Below, in pieces: positions 1-9,929 of a stretch of 59,706 bases of DNA. The notes below the pieces were generated by a model that saw only the letters and a program-made list of their open reading frames with translations, was not told where the DNA came from and did no database searches. Where the stretch lies: contig CALEBD010000397.1 in NCBI GenBank assembly GCA_937944945.1, positions 1 to 59,706 on the forward strand, in the 5' to 3' direction. The translations under genes were made by a program, and so were the position numbers. Origin of the DNA: an uncultured Clostridium sp. Lineage in GTDB: Bacteria > Bacillota > Clostridia > Peptostreptococcales > Peptostreptococcaceae. Position 1 is the stretch's first letter. Each line of letters opens with the position of its first letter.

Positions 1-2505
1 TATGAAGGTGTATATGCACAAGCTTATAAGTTCGCTATTGAAATTTGTATGGACAGGATGGGCATGTACTATGAGGTAGCTGAAAAACCTCTTGGTAGTG
101 AGTATATTACCGAGGAAGTAAGAATGCCTCATGGTTTTAAAGATGTTACTGTTGGGAACATAAAACGGGTGATGTTCCCTACAAAAGAAATAGCGGCAGA
201 TAAAATACCAATTGCGGCAATGTTTGCGTTTTTAAAGAAAGAATTTGAATTATCAGATTCACAACTTAATCAATTAAGAATTAATTTTGTTAGATATATA
301 ACATCCCATAATCAAACAGAGTTGATTAAAGAATATGCAAATACATCTATGGTCGAAAATATGGTAATGTCTAAACTTTCTAGAAAAGCTTGGATTGGTA
401 AGGTTAAAGCTAATCTAAGAGGTGGGGAAGTTGTAGCTTTATTCAGAACGCATTTAAGTAAAAGAAATAGTTCAAAAGCTTTTGAGCGTAATTCCGTAAG
501 TGTTTTAAGTTTTATAACACATAACTATACACAAATGTTCGAGAAGGAATATGGTACTAGAATATCTGCCTTAATGAATGAAAAAGGTTTTACGCTTGAA
601 GGACATGGAGAAGATGGTGATACTTTTGATTACTCTGATGAAATGCCATTAGAAATAGAAAATATTCCATCTTTAGAGAATTTTAAAGAAATAGCATATA
701 ATATATTGAGTGCAAGTACTGTCGTATATAAACACAAGAATGATGTATTCTATGACTTATGGTCAAGATACAAAAAGAAAATATTAAATGAAAGATGCTT
801 AGAATTAATCATGTATCTTAAAAGCAACTACAGAAATTTACAAGTAACTAACTTCTTAAAGATAGGAGATAGTAACTATAAAGCAGGTAGTAATCCTAAG
901 TATCGTAAAGGTATCTTTAATGCAAGAGAGGATATCCTACAAAGAATAGAAATGTATTTTAATAGTGGGTTACCTATTTATAGATATGAAGAAGCTTTTA
1001 ATGAAGTCATAAGCATTGATAATACACATCAAAAGAATAATGGTAGAAGGTTATTTGACTTAGCTAAAAACGTTAATTCTTTAGATAGAGATTTATCTAA
1101 TGCAGATATTTTCCTAATGATATTACAAGGGTTTTCAAGTGTTAAAGCATTAGCAGATTATTGCGAAAAAGCAAACATAGACCCTTTAACAGTACCGTCA
1201 ACAATATTTAGAAACAAGAATTATTACATGAGAGTTCCTTCTTTTGAGGACTATAGAAAAACATGTAATCTTACTACTCAACTTATGCAAGAAGCATACT
1301 TTAAAATTGCTGAACCGGGAATTGCGACAAATGATTTCATCTTAGAAACCGCTGTTATGACTAATAATAGATTAGATTTAAGTGCTTTAAGTAGATTACA
1401 GTTCCACACTATAAAGGAACTACTATTTGACGACGTTAGTAAATCTAATGATAGTGACAATGTAGTAAAGATAGCTCATTTTAGAAGTAACTGGTTCACA
1501 ACTAAGTCTAGAGAGTTTGCTAAATACTATGAGAGAGATTTTGCACGTTTACGTAAAATCCTAGAAATTATAGCAGTAATTAATAAGAAATTTGGTGAAC
1601 ATCCGTTGGTGAATTTTAAACCTGTGATTATTTCTCCGGCTGTCAAAAATCAAGAAACAGGTGAGGTTACTCCTCCAAAGACTATTAATTATCCTGTACT
1701 GTGGCATTCATTACCACCTCAGTATTTACTTGAATTAAATAAGTTAGACTTAACAAAATTCACACATCCTTATATAACACAGAACCGTTGTAAGTTACAA
1801 TATTTCTATGATGTGTGTAGGTATACAACTTTATCTATTTCTATATCTTACAGATTACGTTTATTATTTCAAGAACTAAATAGTCCTACTTTAAATCAAA
1901 TGAGTTTATTTACTGTACTAGAGAAGTACAAAGACTTATTAGATTTACCTAGAACTATAAATGATATAAGTAGTGTACCTAAACTTATAGAAAACAGAAT
2001 GGATTGTTTACCTAAAAGTAATATGTTGCATGATTTATATAACATTATGCTTTGTCACACGAATGAGATAAGTATGACTAGTTTGAATCTTCATACTTCA
2101 ATGTGTTATAATCTAGTAATGCAACAATATTATCCAACAATTAAATATATAAGAGATTTAAAAGCTAGAATGTATGATGATTTAAACATAAGTGGTGTTA
2201 TATTACAATCACCATTTGGTGTGTACCACAGTGCAATTGTTGAGGAAGCCAAATCTATAGGAGTCGGAATAATTGCTTCTGATTCTGCTGTTAGAAATAG
2301 TGCTTTCATGAGTTTAAAAGCTACCTATAGTCACGAGAGCAAGAACTATCAATTCTTAGTTTCTCAAGGTAAAGCAGGTGTAGTTTATAAGGGTGGACAA
2401 AGATATTTTGTTCATTTATCAGGTAAACTATTTAACCCTGATGCAAAAGACAGGCTTTTAAGAATAAGTAATTTAGAAGAAAATGATATAATAAAATTTA
2501 TTTAA
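1..2505 (+). CDS. Large protein of unknown function, 5' end outside window
   Basis: The reading frame is open from base 1 with no stop, so the ATG at 49 is probably internal and the gene begins upstream of the window. The visible 834 residues are rich in Lys, Asn and Tyr and contain no membrane segment, signal peptide or nucleotide-binding motif that I recognise. The stop codon shares a base with a following ATG, and the next gene has its own ribosome binding site, so it belongs to the same operon as the downstream replication genes. A replication role is guilt by association only. Confidence 0.75.
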   Translation, partial: YEGVYAQAYKFAIEICMDRMGMYYEVAEKPLGSEYITEEVRMPHGFKDVTVGNIKRVMFPTKEIAADKIPIAAMFAFLKKEFELSDSQLNQLRINFVRYITSHNQTELIKEYANTSMVENMVMSKLSRKAWIGKVKANLRGGEVVALFRTHLSKRNSSKAFERNSVSVLSFITHNYTQMFEKEYGTRISALMNEKGFTLEGHGEDGDTFDYSDEMPLEIENIPSLENFKEIAYNILSASTVVYKHKNDVFYDLWSRYKKKILNERCLELIMYLKSNYRNLQVTNFLKIGDSNYKAGSNPKYRKGIFNAREDILQRIEMYFNSGLPIYRYEEAFNEVISIDNTHQKNNGRRLFDLAKNVNSLDRDLSNADIFLMILQGFSSVKALADYCEKANIDPLTVPSTIFRNKNYYMRVPSFEDYRKTCNLTTQLMQEAYFKIAEPGIATNDFILETAVMTNNRLDLSALSRLQFHTIKELLFDDVSKSNDSDNVVKIAHFRSNWFTTKSREFAKYYERDFARLRKILEIIAVINKKFGEHPLVNFKPVIISPAVKNQETGEVTPPKTINYPVLWHSLPPQYLLELNKLDLTKFTHPYITQNRCKLQYFYDVCRYTTLSISISYRLRLLFQELNSPTLNQMSLFTVLEKYKDLLDLPRTINDISSVPKLIENRMDCLPKSNMLHDLYNIMLCHTNEISMTSLNLHTSMCYNLVMQQYYPTIKYIRDLKARMYDDLNISGVILQSPFGVYHSAIVEEAKSIGVGIIASDSAVRNSAFMSLKATYSHESKNYQFLVSQGKAGVVYKGGQRYFVHLSGKLFNPDAKDRLLRISNLEENDIIKFI

Positions 2506-2519
2506 TGGAGGGGACTATT

Positions 2520-2765
2520 ATGGTTGATGTACCGTCAAATACTATTAAGTATGCAGAGTTGATTTATTCAGACTCTAGCATACGCTTAATACGTTTCTGT
2601 AATGATGAAAAAGCATTAATGAGAAACTTTATATTACCAATTGAAGGTTCAGTTTATGATTTAGATAGAGATTGCTATGTGAAACTTGATAATGTTAAAG
2701 TAAAGGTCTACACAGAAAGACCAGAAATGGAGGTTCTACATGAGTTTGCAAATCAATTTATTTAG
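2520..2765 (+). CDS. Small protein of unknown function (81 aa)
   Basis: I place the start at 2520 rather than the upstream in-frame ATG at 2505, because GGAGGGG at 2507-2513 is an ideal ribosome binding site for 2520 and would lie inside the longer form. The protein has a mixed alpha/beta composition and no recognisable motif. Its 3' end overlaps the next gene by 26 nt, implying translational coupling. Confidence 0.65.
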   Translation: MVDVPSNTIKYAELIYSDSSIRLIRFCNDEKALMRNFILPIEGSVYDLDRDCYVKLDNVKVKVYTERPEMEVLHEFANQFI

Positions 2766-3519
2766 TAATGAATCTCTAACAAAACAAGGTTCTAAAATAA
2801 TGGCTCCACTTTCTAGTAGAGCCTTCAACTTTTATGGTGATATTTCTTCTTATGAAAAATTTCAACCTACCACAGAGTTTGAGATGAGTCATATAAAAAG
2901 TGTGATAACTAAAAAAGGAACTCCTCGAACGTATGATAGTATTTACGGTTTAAAAATGGACAGCCATATAGAACTTGAAAAAGCAGGACTTACTAAAGAT
3001 GTCAGACGTTACAGAGTTATAGTCACTTTAGAGGATTGTTTAGACTTTGTAATAAGTTCTTTAGTAGGTACTAATATTAAAGAGTTTAAAGAGAAATTAC
3101 CTATATATCAAGCTATATCTAGAGGTATTCTAAATCAAGATTGGGATATATTAGGTAGAAACTCTTTTGATTCTTTAATAGGAATTTCAGATGAATTTGA
3201 CAATTATTTGCATAGACTTTTAATGACACATAATACAGCTAAAGAAGTGTTATTTAAATTATTTAAGAGTATATTATCCATAGCTCAAAATATGGTTTCA
3301 TATATAGCAATGTCATTAAAAATGGAGTATGAAAAAGAAGGTATAAACTTAGTAGCAAAAAGTAGGACAGCTTGCACAATTGTCTTTGCTTCAGATGTGC
3401 CTGTAAATGAAACTATTATTTTAAATGGAGTATATACTGTTTATGTAAAAGCTTATGCAGTTAATGAATATATAAGACACATAAATGAAAATACAAGTGG
3501 GGGATTTTTATGCAATTAA
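2740..3519 (+). CDS. Protein of unknown function (259 aa)
   Basis: The start ATG follows GGAGG at 2729-2733. There is no signal peptide or membrane segment. The sequence suggests a soluble alpha/beta protein with a helical middle (about residues 140-205). Nothing in it identifies a family. It overlaps its neighbours at both ends, so it is co-translated with them just ahead of the DNA polymerase gene. Confidence 0.65.
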   Translation: MSLQINLFSNESLTKQGSKIMAPLSSRAFNFYGDISSYEKFQPTTEFEMSHIKSVITKKGTPRTYDSIYGLKMDSHIELEKAGLTKDVRRYRVIVTLEDCLDFVISSLVGTNIKEFKEKLPIYQAISRGILNQDWDILGRNSFDSLIGISDEFDNYLHRLLMTHNTAKEVLFKLFKSILSIAQNMVSYIAMSLKMEYEKEGINLVAKSRTACTIVFASDVPVNETIILNGVYTVYVKAYAVNEYIRHINENTSGGFLCN

Positions 3520-4004
3520 TAGGCGGTATAAAGTTACAGGGTAAACCTTTTTACCTTATGCTTAGAGATAATAAAAGAGACCAAACTTGGTACCTTATAG
3601 ATAGATATCATAAAGATGATAGATTAAAAATATTAGTTGGTGAAAAACCAACACATCCTGTATTAGGTGTGATGAATGAACTTAACAAGTTAAAGTTATC
3701 TTTAGATAGTTACTTACTTGAAGCAATACATGTTAGTAAAATAAACTCTAAACTAAAAAGTACAGGAAATACACCAAACCTTATAAGGTTCTTGGAAACA
3801 CTAACAAGTGTTAACTCTTATTCTTTTAATGTAAATAGTGTTATTCTTGATAATGTAAATACTGAAGATGGTGTATATACAGAAGAATTTAGAGCAAATG
3901 ATGGTAATGTGTTCTTGCATAGATTGCAAAAGAATAGACTTTATCATACATTAGACTTTAAGACGGTAGATACAGAATGTATTACGTTCTCATACAAAAA
4001 TTAA
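3510..4004 (+). CDS. Protein of unknown function, possibly the N-terminal part of the DNA polymerase
   Basis: This 164-aa frame starts after a GGGGG ribosome binding site at about 3499-3503. It ends at TAA 4002-4004, immediately after a run of five A at 3996-4000. Removing one A would carry the frame without a stop through protein-like sequence into the polymerase frame at 4084, which itself lacks a good ribosome binding site. The frame may therefore be the N-terminal extension of the polymerase, separated by a sequencing error, a true mutation or programmed frameshifting. No domain is recognisable. Confidence 0.55.
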   Translation: MQLIGGIKLQGKPFYLMLRDNKRDQTWYLIDRYHKDDRLKILVGEKPTHPVLGVMNELNKLKLSLDSYLLEAIHVSKINSKLKSTGNTPNLIRFLETLTSVNSYSFNVNSVILDNVNTEDGVYTEEFRANDGNVFLHRLQKNRLYHTLDFKTVDTECITFSYKN

Positions 4005-4083
4005 TCCTAAGTTAGATGTAGAGCTAAAAGATGTTGAGTCTGTTGAAAGTAAAAAGAAAGTAGGTGCTTTTACTGTATCTACT

Positions 4084-7000
4084 ATGACTATGAATCTTAT
4101 AGAAAATCTATTTGATATTAGTTGGTATAAGAATGTAAAGACTGGAGAATACTACAAAGACTATAAAGCTATAAAATCTATTCCAGACTTTGAGCGTATG
4201 TTTATGAAAGGTTTTATAGAAAGAATACGATACTGTTTAGAAAATAATATTGAAATTAAATTATGTATAGACTCCGAGACGACTGGACTTACTATAGCAG
4301 ATTTATCATCTGATAATCCAGATAAAGACCATATAGTTGCTCTACCTATATCATTTAAACCTAACACAGCATTTGTTATTTTTAATGATATGGAGTACTT
4401 TGATAATGTACCTAAAGAGTATATGTTCAGTCGTCTAAAAAGTATTGTAGAAGATAATGAAAAAGTAACTATTGAGTATAGAGTATTTAAAGATGATGTA
4501 TCTATTTACTCTACAGAAGAGTTATTGAGTAATTATGAAATTGCTGATAGTATTACGATAGATAGAAAACAAATAAATTTATTAGGTCACAATGTCCTAT
4601 TCGACGGTAAGGTTTTATATGATGATGGTTTAGAGCCAGAATGGAATAATGATACATTACAAATGGCATTTAATTTAAACCCTAAAGTTTCTAAAGCTAA
4701 GATAGAAGTTTTACGTGACGAAGTAAGAGAAACAGAGTATGGTTCTTATACTGAAAAAGTACTAACTGAAGTTGTTGGTGGTGTAGGTTTAAAGAACTTA
4801 ACAAGACGTTTATTTGGTCATGAAACATTAGAATTATCAGACGTTTTAGGTAAAGGAAATGAAGGTAATTATCGTTTAATAGCTGATGAAGAAGTAGCCT
4901 TAATATACGGTGGTGCCGACGTTGACTACCCACAAACTATTCATGATAAGTTGAAAGAGTTTATGGGTACTAAGATGTACGCACAATATCAAAAACAAGA
5001 TATGCCAATGATTAATATCTTATATAAAGCTGAGTATCATGGTTTACCCATGAATGCTCCTAAGGTATTAAAATTAGCTGAAGATGCTGAGATTAAGTTA
5101 AATATAATCAAGAACTTCTTATATAATTATGTAGGTATGGAAATAGATTACAGGTCTAAACTTACACAGATAGAAACGAAATATTCTGTGTTACAACCTA
5201 TGAACATTTTCAGTAAAGCAAAGATGAATGATAGTGAAGTAGAAGAATTAAAAAAGAAGAAGTCTGAGGAGATTAAGAACATAAAGAAAGACCCTAACGC
5301 TATTTATGAGTTTGATATGAAAGGTAAGCAAATTAGAACTGTTCTTTATGATATACTTAAATATCCAATATTAGGTTACACCAAAGGTGATAAGCCTTTA
5401 CCTTCTACAGATAAGTATGTATTAAAGAAGCTAATGGGATACAAAGAGAACCATAATACTTTGAAAGCAGATATTAAATTACCTAATGGTGAAGTAATAA
5501 TATCAGCAGATAAGTTTAACTCCTTCAAGTATCCTGTAGCGTATGTATTACGTACTTATCTAGATATAGATAAAGACTATACTTCTTACTTCAAGCCTAT
5601 AAAAGAAACTAATCTTGAAGGTAGGTTATTTAAATCATTCTCATTATCTAGAATTGAAACAAGAAGAATTATGAACCCTGCACAAACAATGAAGAGTTCT
5701 CTTAAAGCCTTGACAATTCCATATAATGATGATTATTATTTAGTCGACTTTGATATGGCTCAAGTTGAGTATCGTATAATGGCTTCACTAGCACACTTAA
5801 CTTACATGGTAGAAAGACTAAAAGACCCAGAAAAAGATTTCCACACCGAAAGTGCGGCATCACTTTCAGGTATAGCCGCTCACAAGATAGAAAAGTCTTT
5901 TAGAAAGATGATGAAATCAGTTCACTTTGGTATTCCATATGGACTAGGTGTTAGAAGTTTATGTGATAAAATGTTTGGTAAGGTTAATGATGAAACATTA
6001 GCAAAAACAGTACAACTTTTACATGAATTTAAGACAAAGAATTATCTTATCATAGATATGCTTGAGCATGTAAGAGATAAGTCATTTGAACCTTTAGACT
6101 TATCAGATGACTTTAAGAGATTTGCTGGATTTGTTAATTATGAGTTTAATCCTGAGACAAATGAATATACAGAACATTTCCATAAAGTAGGTAAAGTTGA
6201 AAATCTTTTAGGTTTCTATAGATTATTTGACCTAGAAGATTTAGATGAAAGAAAAATAGCTAGTATCAGAAGAATGGCAGGTAACTATCCAATACAAGCT
6301 TTTGCCGCAGAATTATTTAGAATTATACTTATACGTTTCTATAACAGATGTAAAAAGGAAGGTATAGCTGATAAGATTAAATGGCATTTATTAATTCATG
6401 ATGAATTATTATTCTCTGCACATAAATCTCTAAATCCTTTCTTCCTGTACAAATTGATATTAGAGGAATGTATGGTAAGTATCAAAAATCATACTAAATA
6501 TTTTGTAGGTATTAATATAGGTGACTCTTGGAAAGAGTGTAAAGATGACTTATCTGAAGCACCAGTATTGTTTGTACAACGAATGGTTAAACGTTGGGAA
6601 GCAGGAGAATTTAAGAATGATACTTGGATAGATAATGCTAAAGAGTATGTAAACAAATATAAAGATGTTTATATAAAAGAAAGAATACATGAAGTATTAC
6701 AAACAATCCAACCTAACATGGATAACGAACCAATAGATATAGAATTCATTCAAGATAAATTTGCTAACTATACAGTAAGAGCATATTTAGGTGATTTCTT
6801 TATCCCTCCAGTTTATAAGAACTCTAAAGGAAAACCAGTAGATGAATGGTATGAATTATCAGAAGAAGATAAATTCTCTTTAACTTTAGAATACTGGAGT
6901 TCACTATGGTATGGTGTAGGAAAAGAAATGTTATCTATACAAGGTAAAGTATTTAAGTCTAGATTATTAGATGAAAACTTTGATAGAGATTTATTAGGTA

Positions 7001-7971
7001 TCAATTATAAGGAAGATGAAGAAGAAGAGTTATTTATTGATTTAAATGATTCAGAAGAAGAAGATGATGACGACATGAGAACTTATGGTTATGATTTAAA
7101 CAACTGGTCGTTTGATGAAGATGGTTCTTCTGATTTCTCAGAATGTATGTATTTAGATGAATTTGACTATTCTACTCTAGATGACAAGTTTAGCTTTGAC
7201 TTCTCTAAGTACGATTCTGCAAAAAATGTAGCTTATCTATTAGAAGAAGATAATGAAGTAGAACATCTTTATGCTAGAAAGCGTGGAGAATCTATTGTAA
7301 TAACAATTCCATCATTAGCCTTATATGATAAGATATTAAAATACTTAGAACCTTATAAACGTAGGTTTGGATTAAGAGTTATTATAAACTGTAATGGTCG
7401 TTCTGAAAGAGCGTTAGTTGTTATGTCTACTTTGGATATAGATAAATTGAATATATTTATAAATGAAGAAGTAAAGACTTATGAGAAGTTACAGAGAGTT
7501 TCTAATAACGTTTATAATAACTTAAAAATTAGAAACAATGACACTATAATGATACAGACTAATGATAAAGATAAAATCATAAAATTAGCGAAATATCTTA
7601 AACCTAAGAAAGCAGAGTCAGGTTATACAGTAAAGGTATTAACATCATCTGCTGTACAGAAGTTCCAATACTTGTCTTATGATTGTGACTTAAAAGAGTT
7701 AGATGATTTATTAGGTCAAGGTAAATCATTATCTATAAAACCAAAAGAAAACTTTAACTATGTGTATGCTAGGTCTACTTATATCATCATAGATGTTAAA
7801 GATAATAAAACAAAAGACTTAGTTAAGAAATACTTAACACCTTATATAAAACCAGTTGGTACTTTGATAAGATTTAAAGTGAATGGTGCTATGGAGTCAT
7901 GGTTAAAGGTTTCAAGAGATATTGATTTGACAGCATTGGAGAATTATATTTCGGGGGTGAGTGATAAATAA
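4084..7971 (+). CDS. Family A DNA polymerase with 3'-5' exonuclease and long repeated C-terminal extension
   Basis: A template-directed DNA polymerase with proofreading, likely the main replicative enzyme of the element. The exonuclease domain shows D63/E65 (DSETTG), N170/D174 and Y275xxxD279. Polymerase motif A is D557-M-A-Q560-V-E562-Y-R564, motif B is R607xxxK611xxxF615GxxY619G and motif C is H772-D773-E774, so all catalytic residues are present. Usual family members run 600-900 aa, while this is 1295 aa. After an acidic linker at about 995-1015 come three repeats of roughly 70 residues (about 1058-1137, 1142-1215, 1222-1295) of unknown role. The ATG at 4084 has no proper ribosome binding site (the nearest, AGGTG, is about 17 nt away), and the frame is open upstream to 3970, so it may be fused to the preceding frame. 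Confidence 0.93.
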   Translation: MTMNLIENLFDISWYKNVKTGEYYKDYKAIKSIPDFERMFMKGFIERIRYCLENNIEIKLCIDSETTGLTIADLSSDNPDKDHIVALPISFKPNTAFVIFNDMEYFDNVPKEYMFSRLKSIVEDNEKVTIEYRVFKDDVSIYSTEELLSNYEIADSITIDRKQINLLGHNVLFDGKVLYDDGLEPEWNNDTLQMAFNLNPKVSKAKIEVLRDEVRETEYGSYTEKVLTEVVGGVGLKNLTRRLFGHETLELSDVLGKGNEGNYRLIADEEVALIYGGADVDYPQTIHDKLKEFMGTKMYAQYQKQDMPMINILYKAEYHGLPMNAPKVLKLAEDAEIKLNIIKNFLYNYVGMEIDYRSKLTQIETKYSVLQPMNIFSKAKMNDSEVEELKKKKSEEIKNIKKDPNAIYEFDMKGKQIRTVLYDILKYPILGYTKGDKPLPSTDKYVLKKLMGYKENHNTLKADIKLPNGEVIISADKFNSFKYPVAYVLRTYLDIDKDYTSYFKPIKETNLEGRLFKSFSLSRIETRRIMNPAQTMKSSLKALTIPYNDDYYLVDFDMAQVEYRIMASLAHLTYMVERLKDPEKDFHTESAASLSGIAAHKIEKSFRKMMKSVHFGIPYGLGVRSLCDKMFGKVNDETLAKTVQLLHEFKTKNYLIIDMLEHVRDKSFEPLDLSDDFKRFAGFVNYEFNPETNEYTEHFHKVGKVENLLGFYRLFDLEDLDERKIASIRRMAGNYPIQAFAAELFRIILIRFYNRCKKEGIADKIKWHLLIHDELLFSAHKSLNPFFLYKLILEECMVSIKNHTKYFVGINIGDSWKECKDDLSEAPVLFVQRMVKRWEAGEFKNDTWIDNAKEYVNKYKDVYIKERIHEVLQTIQPNMDNEPIDIEFIQDKFANYTVRAYLGDFFIPPVYKNSKGKPVDEWYELSEEDKFSLTLEYWSSLWYGVGKEMLSIQGKVFKSRLLDENFDRDLLGINYKEDEEEELFIDLNDSEEEDDDDMRTYGYDLNNWSFDEDGSSDFSECMYLDEFDYSTLDDKFSFDFSKYDSAKNVAYLLEEDNEVEHLYARKRGESIVITIPSLALYDKILKYLEPYKRRFGLRVIINCNGRSERALVVMSTLDIDKLNIFINEEVKTYEKLQRVSNNVYNNLKIRNNDTIMIQTNDKDKIIKLAKYLKPKKAESGYTVKVLTSSAVQKFQYLSYDCDLKELDDLLGQGKSLSIKPKENFNYVYARSTYIIIDVKDNKTKDLVKKYLTPYIKPVGTLIRFKVNGAMESWLKVSRDIDLTALENYISGVSDK

Positions 7972-8963
7972 TGGGTATAGGATTTAATAAGACACAGAAC
8001 AGTAAAGGTTCTAGAGCGAATGTTACTAAACAACGTAGCGAATATGATTTAGCTTCTAACCTTAAGACTGTCAGAGAGAATGGTCAATCAAGGGAGATTC
8101 CACAAAGGAAATCTCCTCCTCAAAATCAATATGACGATACTGTTTTTGATGATATAGAGGATGAATATTATGAAGAGATTGAAACTGTAAAACAACCTAA
8201 GAACGTTAATAAAAAGAAACAACAACCACAATATGTACCTCAACAAAAGAAATCACATAAGGGTACAGTTTTTCTAATGGTTGTTATAATACTGTTGTTA
8301 TTAGGTGGTTTTGGTGTTTTGTATATGAAAAATAATACTAATAACACAAACAATAATAATTCCAATTCAGTCATACCTGATGCTAGTGACACACAAAATA
8401 ATATTGAAAATGAAAATGTCGGAACTACACAAAATAATGTAAATTCCGAAGATGTAACAGATGAAGCTACAGGAAATAGTTCTGCTTCAGGTACTTTAAT
8501 AAAAGAGAATGAAGATGGTTCTACTTCTACAATTCCAGAGTCAAGCAGTTCTAACTCTAACTCTAGTTCTAGTCAAAACTCAGCTACAGCAGGATTACCT
8601 AATTTTAATACTAATACAAATATGAAAAGTGATAGTCCTGTAAGTGACTATAGCGAGTTTGTTAAAAACCTAGAAGGAGAAGATGTTAAGGTTGACTATA
8701 CAGTTTCTAGAATAGATACAAAAGATGATTTTGTAAACTATAAAAAGTATAGAACTGTAACAGGTACAGGTGTAGAACTTTATTGGTTAGATGTTGTATA
8801 TAAAGAAAGAAGTTATACTATAACAGTACCTTTTAAAGTTTATAAAGAATTAGATGATGTAGGTATTGTACCAGTAACTATGGAAGTTTTAGTTTTAACA
8901 GATAATTCTGAAATAATATCTTATATGGAAGTGAATACAGATTATAAAGGAGGTACTAATTAA
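7971..8963 (+). CDS. Single-pass membrane protein with Asn/Ser-rich linker
   Basis: The start overlaps the polymerase stop (TAATG) and is preceded by a GGGGGTGAG ribosome binding site. Residues 1-98 are charged and Gln/Lys-rich. A single transmembrane helix lies at about 99-118, followed by a low-complexity Asn/Ser/Thr linker (about 121-215) and a compact 100-residue domain at the C terminus. The basic flank before the helix predicts a cytoplasmic N terminus and an exposed C-terminal domain. The layout resembles envelope-anchored accessory proteins. I do not recognise the family. Confidence 0.75.
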   Translation: MGIGFNKTQNSKGSRANVTKQRSEYDLASNLKTVRENGQSREIPQRKSPPQNQYDDTVFDDIEDEYYEEIETVKQPKNVNKKKQQPQYVPQQKKSHKGTVFLMVVIILLLLGGFGVLYMKNNTNNTNNNNSNSVIPDASDTQNNIENENVGTTQNNVNSEDVTDEATGNSSASGTLIKENEDGSTSTIPESSSSNSNSSSSQNSATAGLPNFNTNTNMKSDSPVSDYSEFVKNLEGEDVKVDYTVSRIDTKDDFVNYKKYRTVTGTGVELYWLDVVYKERSYTITVPFKVYKELDDVGIVPVTMEVLVLTDNSEIISYMEVNTDYKGGTN

Positions 8964-9929
8964 TTGAAATTTGAAGAATTAAAAGAATTAGACGCCTTTA
9001 ATGCTTTTGATGAATTTACTACAGTTGCAGATGCCAAGGCTTTAGGAATTATACCCAAAGCCTATCATGATATATTTAAAGAAACTTGTGATTGTGGTTC
9101 AGATTTTATAGTTAAAACCAATCTATCAACTGTTCAATGTTGTAATCCAAGATGTTATATTAAATTAGGTTATATGTTAGCAGAAACTTTAGGTAGATTT
9201 GATGTAAAAGGCATAGGTCCCGAAACATGTTTGGATTTAGTTAAAAGTAAGTATCATACATTAAAATATAAATCACATGTAGAGTTCCTTGCTTACACAG
9301 ATGCAGACCTACCTTATTGGTTAAACAATGCAAGGGGTGATACATATTTATCCTGTTTATATAATATAAGACAACATGAATATTCTATAGGTGATTTGTC
9401 AGCAAATCTAGCAATACCTGCATTTGACTCTACACTTAAGAAGCTGTTAAAACCTTATAGTAGTGTTGATGAATTAGTTAATGCTATATCAGAAGCAGGT
9501 GGTATATCAAATTATCTAAATTCTATTGGTATATCTGACAAACAGAAAGCTTTCTACTTAAAAGAGTTTTTGCCAGATTTAGTATTAGCTGAATACTTGT
9601 TTGCAGGAAATGTAAGACTTAAGGGTATGCATACGGTCAATATATGTATTACAGGTTATTTAAGTGTTGAGGGTAGGTCTATGACAAAGAAAGCTTTTGT
9701 GGAACTATTAAACCTAGTGAGTAAAGCTGAAGATGGTACACAGCTACTAGAATTTAATCAAACAAGTGCTGTTGAAAGTGTACCGTATATAGTAGCTGAC
9801 GCTCCTAGTACAAATTCTAAATACCTTAGAGGTAAAGATAGAAATGTTTTAATAACATCTACAGAACTTTTAAATGAGGTTAGAAAGGTGGTAGGGGAAT
9901 ATAATGATAGACAAAAAGAAAACGTCTGA
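8964..9929 (+). CDS. LigA C-terminal-like protein (zinc finger, HhH, BRCT) lacking the ligase catalytic domain
   Basis: Starts at TTG after AAGGAGGT at 8947-8954. The order matches the C-terminal half of bacterial NAD-dependent DNA ligase: a four-cysteine zinc finger (C42, C44, C59 or C60, C64, spaced almost as in LigA), a helix-hairpin-helix segment beginning VKGIG at about 81, further helices, and a BRCT-like domain at about 225-315. The N-terminal adenylation domain with the KxDG lysine is absent, so it cannot be a ligase by itself. It could be a DNA-structure-binding adaptor or the product of a ligase split into two genes. Its neighbours are replication genes. Confidence 0.75.
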   Translation: MKFEELKELDAFNAFDEFTTVADAKALGIIPKAYHDIFKETCDCGSDFIVKTNLSTVQCCNPRCYIKLGYMLAETLGRFDVKGIGPETCLDLVKSKYHTLKYKSHVEFLAYTDADLPYWLNNARGDTYLSCLYNIRQHEYSIGDLSANLAIPAFDSTLKKLLKPYSSVDELVNAISEAGGISNYLNSIGISDKQKAFYLKEFLPDLVLAEYLFAGNVRLKGMHTVNICITGYLSVEGRSMTKKAFVELLNLVSKAEDGTQLLEFNQTSAVESVPYIVADAPSTNSKYLRGKDRNVLITSTELLNEVRKVVGEYNDRQKENV

